From contig CALNHX010000270.1 in the NCBI GenBank assembly GCA_940337035.1, positions 62,001 to 126,000 of the forward strand: a stretch of DNA of 64,000 nucleotides, read 5' to 3'. The notes under the pieces are model-generated. The model made no database searches. It was not told where the DNA came from and saw nothing but the letters and a program-made list of their open reading frames with translations. Numbering within the stretch: position 1 is the first letter of the stretch; each line of letters starts with the position of its first letter. The translations under genes and the position numbers were made by a program. The DNA is from Agriotes lineatus. Lineage: Eukaryota; Arthropoda; Insecta; Coleoptera; Elateridae. Below are positions 48,701-58,972 of this stretch, piece after piece.

Positions 48701-51241
48701 CCACATGTAGAAATACGGCCTAAGATGCGGCGAGAATCAGCGCCGCCGAAATATCCCTTTCCAAAACTCAGTCATCTGGCACGCATTAACGGCGTACTGG
48801 GTGATGTGGTTAGCATTACGCCTTCGACAACTGCCTCACTTTCCCTACTTCCACAACTGTGGTTGCAGTACTCAACTTTTAAAGCGACTGGGTTGGCCGC
48901 CCACCAGTTGCCAGATATGGGAATTGAACCCCGTACTGTGACACCGCAGTCTGAACTCCCTAACCGCTCGGCCACGCTGGCACTTTATTTAGATAACCCG
49001 AATAAACATCGGTTCACTTGGTCTTAGGTCAACACAGTGGGTGCAATTTTTGCTATTTTGAAGAATGCAGTCCGTCGCATGACTTTATTATTTGAAACAA
49101 AAAAACAAATACTAATGCAACAATCTAAAGTCGATCTTTTAGTATGATCAAATACCTTAAAAATAGAAAACATGCTTCATGTTTTTTTATATATAGTCGG
49201 ATTTGCCTGTTTTCTTCGTATGTGCTTGTATTTAATTGTTTGAAAGGTTGTAACGCTTTCGAGATATTTCGAAGCTTCTGCGTCCTGCTAATGATTCGTC
49301 TCTTGTTATTTTCATAATCATGCCCATCAGTGTTTTCCCAGCGATCCTAAGCACTATTTTTCTATCCGTTGTTTGTCGTGTTCTTTTGGTTCTCGATCTT
49401 GCGAGGCGTTTCAAGTCGGGTTGTAAATTCTGAACATTTTATGAGTTGCATATGTTTCAGACGCCTCTTTTTACAGGAATTTGTTCTATAAGTTCGCCGT
49501 TCATTCTACAATTATTTCTTCAATATCATATGCAGAAGTACCTACATGGCCATTGCAGTATATTTCAATTGTCTTGATAATGAATGTCGTGAAGTATTTT
49601 TCAATTTTTCTATCATAAAAGAGATGTATTACATCTATCAGTTGGATTTGATTGACTTGTCAGTTATTTGTCTTATGACAAATACAGCATTCGTACAAGA
49701 CCTTCTTGCCCTAACACCTTGGTCTTCGTTTGGTAATGTAATGAGTTCATGTATTTTGTTTGTTATATTCTTTGTGGTTAACGTTATGGAGGTACTAAGA
49801 AGATTTCTCCCTCTGTAGTTTGCTGGTATTTTGTCGTCGCTTTATTTGAACAATATGATTGTGGTGCCGGTTTACCATTTAATTCAAATTCTATATTGAA
49901 TGGCAATTTTGTGAATTGGAATTGTTAACCGTAAGGCTCTCATCGCCGTATTTCAGTAGCTCATTAGTAATATCATCTTAGGCTGGTCTTTTTCTGTTCT
50001 TGAGTTTTTTAGGTACTAATTCTACATCCTTTATCGATCAATGCATCATTGCTAACCAATATTTCTGGTGGGTTTGGTTCACCACCCTTCTTTTGTGTAG
50101 GATTCTTTTGGATATTTAAACCAGGTTTTTTGTATTAACTGAGTGTAGGTACCGATAAGCTCGTTTGCTTCTTTTCTCCGTGTTCTATCTGATACATTTT
50201 AATGCTAGATTTTTTCCAACTTTAGATGAAGGGAAACCTATTCCGTGTCCAGCCGGAAGATATACCTATTCTTTTACCTTCGACTTGCCTCATAAAATCC
50301 CCGGAAGTATTCAACTGGACCACGGGTACATTTCGTACTGGATCACAGCTATAATAGATTTAATTGAAGAGAGCCCCATAAAGCTTAGAAAAAAAGTTGC
50401 CATAGGCTCGTGCTTAGATTTGAACGCCTTTGCAGTTTGTAAGGTGGGTTTAAACGTTATTAGATCTTATATCAATAATGTGTAGGCCTACTAACAATTT
50501 TGGACATTATTTAAATGCAATTGAGATCAAACTAAAGAATTGTTGGAAAAACTGGTCTTATAATACCTACTAATCTAGTTTTTAAGTTCTGTAAACATTT
50601 AAAATATCGTTCATTCGGTACGCCAATACATAATCTCATTTACAATCAGTGTTTAATTTTAGAACCCTGTGAGTAGAACAGAATGTAAAAACATGATTTA
50701 CATCCTTTTGAAGATGCCTGCGATTACGTTTGATGTCAGCTTACCACAGAGTGGATACGTGCCATCCCAAACCATAACATTCGTTGCTAGCGTTCAAAAC
50801 ATGTCCGAGGTTAACATATCCGCTGTTCGCTTCAGACTAGTTCAGGTAAATTAGCATTTAGACCATTGGACTTACCAATGATAAGATTAAATTGCTTTAG
50901 GTGTTAAAAATGCTCACCGAGGAGTTCCAACAACAACAGACCAAGAGCTTGGGAAAAGAGCAAGATATTCCAGAAGGTGAAGTTGCGCCTGGAACCAAGA
51001 AGTCGTGGGAGGTTCAACTGCGAATACCATCAAACACCTTGGCTGTGAATTTAGCTGGTTGTAAAATAATTAAAATACATTGTGAACTTAGAGTAAGTTA
51101 GCAATAACAGATTTAACTGCAGCTTATTGGTATTTCTGATTTTAGGGAGTAGCGGTCCTTCCCTTTCCACATCGAGACCTGAAGATCAAGGTGCCCTTTC
51201 TTCTTGGAACTGTGCCCATTAAGAGTACTGTAGCAGCGTAA
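45766..51241 (+). CDS. short alpha-arrestin (arrestin domain-containing protein), gene C
   Basis: Six exons: 45766-45862, 45912-46016, 50226-50443, 50663-50845, 50901-51092 and 51146-51241 (891 nt, 296 aa), with GT-AG introns in phases 1,1,0,0,0. The start is fixed by an in-frame TGA two codons upstream. It is the close paralogue of gene A: about 50 differences in 295 residues by my count, concentrated in exons 3-6. N-arrestin motifs: DNEPYYPGQAVTGRVEC, VRFEGNGHVQF and CPAGRYTYSFTFDLP. C-arrestin motifs: LPQSGYVPSQTITF, RFRLVQ and PFLLGTVPIKS. It ends five residues after the last strand (TVAA type end) with no PPxY motif. Expected role is as for gene A. Introns 4 and 5 are 55 and 53 nt; intron 2 holds SINEs and a LINE fragment. 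Confidence 0.9.
46160..47880. other. intron 2 sequence of gene C absent from gene A
   Basis: Alignment with gene A stops near 46160 and resumes near 49110, so about 2.9 kb was gained here or lost in A. This first part has no recognised gene. An imperfect direct repeat of about 150 bases (47178-47320 and 47465-47600, sharing GGTGTACC/GGGTATAAC, ATGATCAAAATC and TTTTTCGA motifs) is visible. Confidence 0.45.
47885..48022 (-). mobile_element. tRNA-derived SINE head
   Basis: On the minus strand an A-box-like GGATGGCCCTGCGAGCAAAT is followed by a B-box GGGTTCGAATTCC (47957-47972 on the plus strand). The spacing is tRNA-like. No clean tail or target duplication found. Confidence 0.55.
48184..48469 (-). 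mobile_element. 5S rRNA-derived SINE (SINE3 type), 286 bp
   Basis: The minus strand begins with a 5S-like head. CGATCAG...AGTTAAGCAACG (48397-48416) and GGTCAGAACTTGGATGGG (48371-48388) match the internal promoter and 3' half of 5S rRNA. The element ends in a (AAAT)n tail at 48184-48209. TTGATGT is repeated at 48177-48183 and 48470-48476 as target duplication. The body after the 5S head is unrelated to 5S rRNA, and substitutions rule out a functional 5S gene. Confidence 0.75.
48515..48979 (-). mobile_element. complete tRNA-derived SINE, 465 bp
   Basis: Reading the minus strand from 48979: GCCAGCGTGGCCGAGCGGTT contains an A box and GGGGTTCAATTCCC a B box, giving a type II tRNA-like head. The body contains AACCCAGTCGCTTTAAAAGT and the GTACGCCGTTAATGCG segment. 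A perfect 16-bp duplication, GCACTTTATTTAGATA, flanks it at 48499-48514 and 48980-48995. Relatives are at 11084-11310 and 63037-63348. Confidence 0.88.
49135..50200 (-). mobile_element. LINE reverse transcriptase fragment, allelic in position to the one in gene A
   Basis: The minus strand encodes DDITNELLKYGDE near 49960, IPANYRGRNLLSTSITLTTK near 49790, and RRSCTNAVFVIRQITDKSI near 49660-49700, with stops. Left flank ACAATCTAAAG..TTTTAGTATGATCA matches 5684-5716 in gene A. It sits just before exon 3. Confidence 0.8.
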
Positions 51242-51423
51242 CTCCTGTTATTAGCAATATATAATATTTTTGGAATGCCTTGCAATGCCAAAGATTATTA
51301 AGTGAAGTACCTGCTGATTGAATATATTTTATCTTTATTTTTGTAATGCTTCTCATATTCTAGTGATTCTTACAGAGCAGTTAAAAATATTCTTGAAAAG
51401 AATTAGAAATGTAAGATAGAGAA

Positions 51424-51429
51424 AATAAA
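51424..51429 (+). terminator. polyadenylation signal of gene C
   Basis: AATAAA about 185 bases after the stop, in sequence alignable with the gene A signal (GAGAAAATAAATG in both). Confidence 0.6.
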
Positions 51430-51449
51430 TGATTTATTTTTACGCATTA

Positions 51450-52800
51450 ATATAATATTATCTACAAGGTCTTCTCAAAAGTGCAATACACAAATCGTCG
51501 GGTACCATCAGCATCTTCATTTGTATGAAAGATTACACGAAACATCTATAGACCACGCCTACTTAGAAGTTGTTTAGGAAACCATTCACAGTATATTCTT
51601 GCTGCCAAAGAAAAAATGTTCAAGAAAAATGTAGGGAACGATGGCTCAGTGTCTAATGTGCGGTAAAGTTTGCTGACGTAATTCTTTATTCTGTTATTGC
51701 GTGGTTAACATCTTGTTTTCAATGACAAAAACGGAATAGAATACAGTTTTAGTTCAATTGCGTATTTTAACCTCTAGTAGTCCTTATCAGAAGTAATTCT
51801 AATTTCATATAAGAGGAGCTGACAATGCTTTGCCATAGCAAGGTTAAACTTTTTTATCTTTGTATCATAGCATACTCATATTGGTCTATTATTCACCTTT
51901 TGTATACAATTCTTACAACCGAAAACATAATAACGATGCAACAACGAGAATAAAGTTACGCCATACAGCTCAATGCATCAAAAGGTACCGGATAAATTCT
52001 GGGCGCCACCTGTTATCTATACCAGGAAATATCGAGGGAAGCTCTTAATAAAAAACGTCGTTTTCCTTCGCTTGATCAATTATTTAACATTCACGAACCT
52101 GCATTCCTCTTCACAAGCAAGTTACAGCGCATTAAATTAAAGAAGTGGTATAAGTATTGACCGGGCTCAATTTACATTATCAAGAACCAATAACAGGAAA
52201 CCTACATCATGACGTCATGTAGCATTACAGAGAATTATTAATAATTACTTTTCGTGGTTCAATCTGCGTAATCAACTGTTGATGGCCTTCCAACAAGCTC
52301 CAAAAGGGCGCAAAAGGCAGCTTAAATAGTCATAGCGGAAAACGGCACAAAACTGTTGCCAGTTCAAGGCGGCTAGCGCAATTATGTACTTTATTATTTT
52401 CGATGTTTAAACAGTGACTGTTTACAACAAGCAATGCAGAGGATATCAGTTGTTGGCAGCGGTCTGCTTGCAGGACACCAGCAGGTTAGCCCTTTAGAGC
52501 TAATTTTCAGAAAGCCAGAAGTGCAAACGAAGATTGCCCAGAACGCAACGTATGCAGTCAACTCGGCCAAGTCGATATACGGTGTGGCAATGAAGCATCA
52601 CGAATGCAGAGTGTCAGATCTAATTTTCGAGCAGCGAGTGGCTAATGAACTCTCCCTTCAATTCAACGGTATTGAACTTCTAGTCTTCAAAAACTCATAT
52701 TTTAAGTCAAACTCAGCAGAATTTAAGATACCCAAGAATCGGCCGTAATTAACCCAGGACTGGTACAACAAGGGCTTTGTCACAAAAGTTCGCAACACGT
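51450..52800. repeat. 3' flank of gene C duplicated behind gene A
   Basis: Counterpart of 17220-18350; see the shared blocks listed there. Confidence 0.65.
52434..52748 (+). CDS. unassigned 104-codon ORF in the duplicated flank
   Basis: ATG frame MQRISVVGSGLLAGHQQ..., Asn/Ser/Ala-rich, with the segment AQNATYAVNSAKSIYGVAM. No domain or membrane helix is recognised. A donor-like CAG|GTTAGC follows codon 17. The homologous stretch behind gene A (from 18015) has TAG at codon 2 and further stops. Either this is a gene lost in the A copy, or the frame is open by chance. Confidence 0.25.
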   Translation: MQRISVVGSGLLAGHQQVSPLELIFRKPEVQTKIAQNATYAVNSAKSIYGVAMKHHECRVSDLIFEQRVANELSLQFNGIELLVFKNSYFKSNSAEFKIPKNRP

Positions 52801-53785
52801 TGTATGAAATGCGATAAGAGACTTTAACAGAGAGAGAGACTTTAAAAGCGGCTTATCAACTATAAACAACTTATTGCTTGCGCGAGTAAAGGAATGTAAG
52901 TGGAGACAACAAAAAGTAATAGAAATATTAGTACGAAATATCTTCAAGAAATGCCTAATATATAAGAAGGAAGAAAGAAGAATCTCTAATACTCGTAATA
53001 ATACTCACCAACAGTAAAACTAAAGAAAAATTGTAAAAGCCCACAAGGACACATAATTCCAAAATAGTGGTTTGATGCTATGTGCGATTTAAATTAAAAA
53101 AAAAAAAACGAAGCTTCGGAATATAAGTAGGAGATGTGTTAATAGGAATATACTCGTATATATGGAGGAAAAAATGAGAGATTTACGAAGTTTATCGGAA
53201 TGAGAAGGTTATTATAGTTGGGACACATAACAAGGATGAAAAGAAAAGGAACAATAAGGAAAGCAGCCTTATCGTATCCAATTCAGCCCCTTTCCATTGT
53301 CCACTGCTAGACATAGGACCTCCATCAGACGTTGCCGCTATTCGGAGAAATTGCTATCCGATTTGAAATTATCAGTCCAACACATAAGTGGTCTTTCTCG
53401 ATTTATCGGTTATCGGTCTCATCTACACTCATTCACCATGTGCCATGTGAAGTGAAAATGAGTTATAATTTACATTTTTATATTTGAAATATATCTGTTT
53501 ATAAAGTATTCAAAATGTAATCAAAATTCGGTTCTCACTCGTTTATACATCGACTACCAGATAATTTGCGGAAAGCATGAACAAACATCTGGATGGATAA
53601 TGTGAAGAATAGAAAATATTGGATAATTACAATATTCTACTCAAAGGTTTCACAAGTTAATGTAAGTAATTTACGATTGTGTCAGTAAAAAATACATTTT
53701 CAGATATTATACATTTTTATAGTAACCTGAACTGTATATAACAATTAAATAAATAACATATGTAATTAACAAGTAAACACACAAC
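52801..53785. other. intergenic DNA, nothing assigned
   Basis: Contains an A-run at 53096-53109 and a short segment near 53290-53330 (TTCCATTGTCCACTGCTAGA) that resembles a common insect LINE/SINE motif. No defined element. Confidence 0.35.
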
Positions 53786-53793
53786 GGTGGCAA

Positions 53794-56700
53794 CAGGGCC
53801 GCGCCAAGCCAGTATGCAATGTGTGCACCGCACACGGGCGGCCAAATTCAGGGGCGGCCAAAAAGGTTTAAAAATTATATACAAATTACAAAAAAAAAAT
53901 AAAAAATGTACAATATTTTTTACTTTACAAATTTTAGAAGTTCAAAAATATGTACCTATATAGGTATAAAAAATGTTTATTGTGTAAATGAACACCTGAT
54001 AATATGGTTACATAGATTATTGTTTATGTAAATTCTCGAAGTTAGTTTTTATTCCGTGGCGGCTAATTGTTAAACGAAGCCAACTTGAAGGAACGCTTTC
54101 CATGCATCTTTATGCAATAATTACAAAAAAGCCGGATATTTATCAGAAGCAACAAAACGTGACTTTTCAGAAAACTGGCGGCTCTTATTGACTGTGAAAC
54201 ATATCGTATTTATGAAGTAGGTATTTATATTATTTTTGATCGGGGTGTCGGCGATCTCTTTTGTCGGTAAGTACCTAATTGTTTAAAGTTGATTTTAAGA
54301 AATATAATATTATATGATGCTTACATTAATGCTGTGGTGATATGGGTGCAATGATAATTATTTGGTCATTTAATTTTTTAATTGGCTGCAGAGAAGATCG
54401 AGTAGGGAAAATAAATTTTGTTAGTGATTGCGTTTTGAAGAAAGTTGAAGAAAAGTTATAAATATGGTAAGTACCTACATACATATCAATCATATATCAA
54501 TCAATACACAGATAGTTACCTACATATTCTTAAATTATATTAAGTAATAAAATTGTTATAATTTTTCTAGAACAGAAAAACGAAAAGGCTGTCGGGTTTT
54601 CAGTATCGAAAACAAAGTCTACAAAAAAAAGAAGAAAAGAAAAAACTGGCCAATACTTTAGAAAAATATTTGAAGCCAGAAAATGTGTCAGCGGAAGCAT
54701 TAGAATCAAGCTCTAGTTCTCTTTCCGGGCCACTTATTGAGCCGTGCGTCCAAGAAGTCAAAATGGAAATTATGAGGAAAGATTCCGAATCTGGGGAAGA
54801 GAAGGTGACTTCATCTGACTCGGAGTCTCCAAAACCAGAGAGAAGAGAAGTTGGTGACGCTGAAGAAGCCAACACGTCATCCTCATCAAGGCTTTCTGAA
54901 CTAAAGAAATTTGGCTGCTCGTCAGATTGACAGCCGTCGCAGCAGGACACAGCAACCTCAGATGATCCTGGAGAGTGGCCTGAGATAATATCAACAACAT
55001 TAACAAAAATTTTAGTAGAAAGAGGGCCTGTTCAGGTAACGCAATTTAATTTCCAAACTAATGAAAATGGTCGAAGGTTTTCGAAAAAATATTTCTACCG
55101 TTCTCTTCCAAATGGAGAAGAAATTAATAGACCGTGGTTAGTTTATTCAATAAAAAATAATGCAGTTTATTGCTTTTGTTGTACAATATTTGGCAAAATT
55201 AAAAACAATTTTTCGCAAAAGGAAGGTGATTCTGACTGGCAGCATTTGTCACTATTAATTTCAAGGCACGAAAAAAGTGATACTCACAATGCAAATGTTA
55301 AAAATAAGTTAGAACTTATAAAATTGTTATCAAAAGAACAAACTGTAAACCAGACGCAACTACGTTTGTTGAATGCAGAAGCAAAGCACTGGCATGCTGT
55401 GATTGAGAGAATAATTTTAATAATACAATATTTGTCACGACATTGTCTTGCTTTACGCGGGCAATCTAATAAACTATTTGAAAGCAATAACGGTAATTTT
55501 TTAAAAGCTGTTGAGATCTCAAAATTTGATTCTTTTATGTCAGAACATGTGCTTCGGACTCAAAAGTCACAAAAAGATGAAACACGAATGGTAAATTATT
55601 TAGAGGACAAAATTCAGAATGAAATAATAGATGTCATTGGTAACAAAATAAGAAATAATATTTTGGATTTAATTAGAAAATGTAAATACTATTCTATCAT
55701 TCTTGACTGTACACCGGATATTAGTCATATCGAACAAATGACTATAATTTTTAGATTTACAATGTTGAATGAGTCCTCAAAAAAAAATTGAAATACGCGA
55801 GCATCTTATAGAATTTTGTCCTATTAATGATTCACCTGGAGTGGGTTTAAGTGAATTTTTAATGAATTTACTTTCAAAGTTGAATTTAAATATTTACGAC
55901 ATGTGTGGCCAAGGGTACGATAATGGGGCAAATATGCGCGGCAAACATAATGGTCTGCAAAAAAAATTTTAGAAATAAATCCGCGAGCATTTTTTGTACC
56001 GTGCACAGCCCATACATTAAATTTAGTAGTGAACGATGCTGCTAAAGTTTCTTTTGAGACTTCTGGTTATTTTGATATAGTTCAAGAATTATTTGTTTTT
56101 CTTTCTGCGTCGGTAAAAAGATGGTCAATTCTGAAAAAACATACAACAAATTTAAATTTAAAACCACTTAGTGATACACGGTGGTCTAGTAGAATAGTCG
56201 CTGTGAAGCCCCTGCGTTACCAAATTGGGCAAATATATGATGCATTGGTAGAAGTAATTGAAGATCGTTTATCCGTACAAGACCACAGTGCTTCACATCA
56301 AGCCAAATCTTTGGCATTAAAAATTCCGAGTTATAAATTTTTGTGCTCAACGATTATTTGGTACAATATTTTAATCAAAATTAATGTTTTGAGCACGATG
56401 ATGCAAAATCCTACTATAAATATAAAAACTTGCTTAGAGCATTTTAAAAATTTGTTAGATTTTTTCTTAGCTCTTCGATCAGATGAAGAATTCAATAATG
56501 TTCTTACTGACGCTAATACACTTGAGGATGAACTCGGTATTGAACCTAATTTCCCTGCTGTCCAGTCTGTTAGACCACGAAGAAAACCCAGACAATTTGA
56601 TTATGAACACAGTGATGAACCAATTATTGATCCAAAAAATTATTATAAAGTTAACGTTTATTTTAATATATTAGATCAAACTTTATCGTCTTTAAGAGAC

Positions 56701-57443
56701 AGATTTGAGGGGATAACAAGATATGAAACTATGTTTGGATTTCTCTATAATATGTTTGATTTAACGAAAAACGAGCTATTACTATGTTGTAAAGATTTAC
56801 ATCTTCATCTAACTGATGATTCTAGAAAAGAATCAGATGTAGATGGAATAGAATTATTTGAAGAGATAAAATCTTTAAAATTACATCTTAAACCTACTTC
56901 AGCTGAAAAGCATCAGTTAGAGCCCCAGTCCATTCTTGAATATATTTTTGAAAATCAGCTCATGCATCATTTCCAAATATGTCAATAGCTCTTAGAATAT
57001 TACTCATGTTACCAGTTTCAGTTGCGTCTGGTGAGAGATCTTTCTCCAATTAAAAATTATTAAAAATTATATGCGATCCACAATGTCACAAAACAGATTA
57101 AATAATCTGTCTATAATAGCAATACAAAGCGACACGATGGATTCAGCGATTTAGAATTAGTAATTAAAGAATTTGCGGAGAAAAAAGGTAGGAAAGTTGC
57201 TTTTTTATAATTTTCTACATTTTTTTTTGTTTTGTTATTAATTTTATTCCACTATTTTTTTTTGTAAATTTTTTGTTAATAAAACTTTTTTTAAATTTCT
57301 GTTTTTCACTTAAATTAATTTGATTTGTTACAGTTAAACTAGGTATGTACTACATAAAATTATATTTTACAACAAAAATGTAAATTTTGGGGCGGCAAAT
57401 TTGGCTCTGCACACAGGCGGCCATTGATGCTGGCGCGGTCCTG
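53794..57443 (+). mobile_element. nearly full-length hAT transposon, 3650 bp
   Basis: The ends CAGGGCCGCGCCA and TGGCGCGGTCCTG are inverted, with subterminal GGCGGCCAAATT/GGCGGCAAATTTGGC. A perfect 8-bp target duplication, GGTGGCAA, lies at 53786-53793 and 57444-57451. It encodes a ZMYM1-like hAT transposase on the + strand that is now broken. Confidence 0.92.
54464..57210 (+). pseudogene. hAT transposase (zinc finger MYM-type protein 1-like), decayed
   Basis: The predicted first exon is just the ATG at 54464-54466, followed by a 104-nt GTAAGT..CTAG intron. Exon 2 from 54571 gives NRKTKRLSGFQYRKQSLQKK and KLANTLEKYLK, then an acidic Ser-rich stretch. Next come a TTF-type zinc finger region (YCFCCTIFG, HEKSDTH), the core YYSIILDCTPDISHIEQM, and the CGQGYDNGANMRGKHNGLQ, CTAHTLNLVV and LSDTRWSSR motifs of this group. 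The C-terminal dimerisation motif LPVSVASGERSFS is last. Disruptions: TGA at 54928-54930, frameshifts at the A-runs 55779-55787 and 55959-55966, another near 56965, and a TAA at about 57052. It cannot make an intact enzyme as read. Confidence 0.88.
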
Positions 57444-57451
57444 GGTGGCAA

Positions 57452-58113
57452 GTAAGTTTAATTACTTTCTATCATAAAAAAAATTAATTCGAAATATTTT
57501 CATTACCTACCTCTACATAATTATTTGGAAGTTGCTTTAGATGCGAAAATAGAACAAAGTTGCAGATCTGACTGCAATAAAAAAGAAAGATGTACATTTA
57601 AACTAGAATAAAAGATTACAATAGAAAATATGACACACCTACATGGAATGTGTAAAAACCTCAAAAAACAACAAAATGAGAATCAGAACTTACCTGATAA
57701 AGCAGTTAATAATACATTTTGATTTTATATTATCTATAATAATTATCTGTAGACAATAGGTAATTAAAAATGAATTAAATTTAAAAGTTACTCTCCAGTG
57801 TGAATTTTTAATATAGCACAGTGGCGAGTAACCATTTCAATGTTGCAGTTTCAACAAATTTTTAATATGTAGCAATTTGCAAGAATCAAGAATGCAATTC
57901 GAAGTATGTTTAATTTCAATTTCGAAACATTCAACACAAACAGTAAACATTTCCTTAAATGGTGGAAATTTAACTAATGCAACTTACAACTTACTAAAAT
58001 AGGAACTATAGGAAGGCACACCTAACCTAGTAAATGACTGGACATTGAGAGGCTAAATTGCATTTAAGATTAAGAACATCTTGCAATTGCAATCTGCAAA
58101 ATTTTGCGCATCA
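57452..58113. other. upstream region of gene D
   Basis: AT-rich, with no coding or repeat signature. It must contain the gene D promoter or a 5' UTR intron, but no element could be fixed. Confidence 0.4.
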
Positions 58114-58421
58114 ATGCCGCCCACGGCAGGTGGAAAGCCAATATCAATATTCCTGGAAAATACTGAGTATTTTCCTGGACAAACTATCAACGGCAGAGTG
58201 GATTGCTATTTCCCATCGGAAGACAAAGTTAGAGGTATTACCATTCATTTCCTATTTGGCCCGTGAACATGTTAATTGTGTTGTAAGCGTTCACAAGTTT
58301 CCGATTGATTTTAGGCATACGTGTACGATTCAAAGGTAAAACTAAAGTAGAATTTACTGATGATCGTAGAAGTATGATGCAGTTGAGAAATATTTTGAAA
58401 TGGAATGTGATCTTCTTAAAG
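58114..58421 (+). CDS. short alpha-arrestin gene D, exons 1-2 only, frameshifted
   Basis: Exon 1 is 58114-58234 and exon 2 is 58315-58421, with an 80-nt GT-AG intron in phase 1. Exon 1 has the arrestin N-terminal motif IFLENTEYFPGQTINGRVDC. Exon 2 begins GIRVRFKGKTKVEFTDDRRS, but the gene B-like remainder (YDAVEKYFEMECDLLK) lies in another frame. One base is missing at about 58371-58373 relative to gene B. Downstream of it the frame keeps family residues and a correct donor (AAAG|GTATAA), so the break is either recent or a sequencing error. Exons 3-6 are not found before the window ends, consistent with a long intron 2 as in A-C. The closest relative in the window is gene B. Confidence 0.75.
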
Positions 58422-58735
58422 GTATAACTTTAGTTTTGAAATAAATCTAGTTGCTTGCAAAATGATTTTGCAGAAAATAAATGAGAACATACGAGGAACT
58501 GCATGTATCCCAATAATTCGTTTATTGCTCCTTGCATCTACTTTTCCTTGGTTTAGAATTCCATGAAGTGTTCTTGCAGTATTTTGTAATAGCTGTGATT
58601 TGTTTTCGTATTTATTCACTATGTTATTGCGTATGTTGCTATTATATGTTTTTAGTAGTAAATGTGCGTGTATTTGAAAACAGATATAAGTAAGTAAACT
58701 GTGTTTTATCTTTTACATTAATATTTAAGTTGTAA

Positions 58736-58964
58736 CAGGGGCGTAGCTACTGCTGTATCTGCCGTATCAATGATACAGGGCCAGGAGCCATGGGGGCCCA
58801 CCAGCACTCAAGCTCTCAAGCTTCGCTGTCGGGCGTATTTTCTAAACAATCCAGCAGTCGTGCAATCTGACCAGCATTATCGGCAAGTCACTATACATTA
58901 CTGTTGATAATACCCACTTGGCAGTTTATGATACAGGGCCCGTTGATCTCTAGCTACGCCTCTG
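58736..58964. mobile_element. hAT MITE, 229 bp
   Basis: The ends CAGGGGCGTAGCTA and TAGCTACGCCTCTG are inverted (13 of 14). A perfect 8-bp duplication, AGTTGTAA, flanks it at 58728-58735 and 58965-58972. GATACAGGGCC occurs in both halves. Confidence 0.92.
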
Positions 58965-58972
58965 AGTTGTAA

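Noticed and set aside
48907..48979. Possible tRNA gene
   Set aside because: The A and B boxes belong to a SINE with a body and 16-bp target duplication; the cloverleaf is degenerate.
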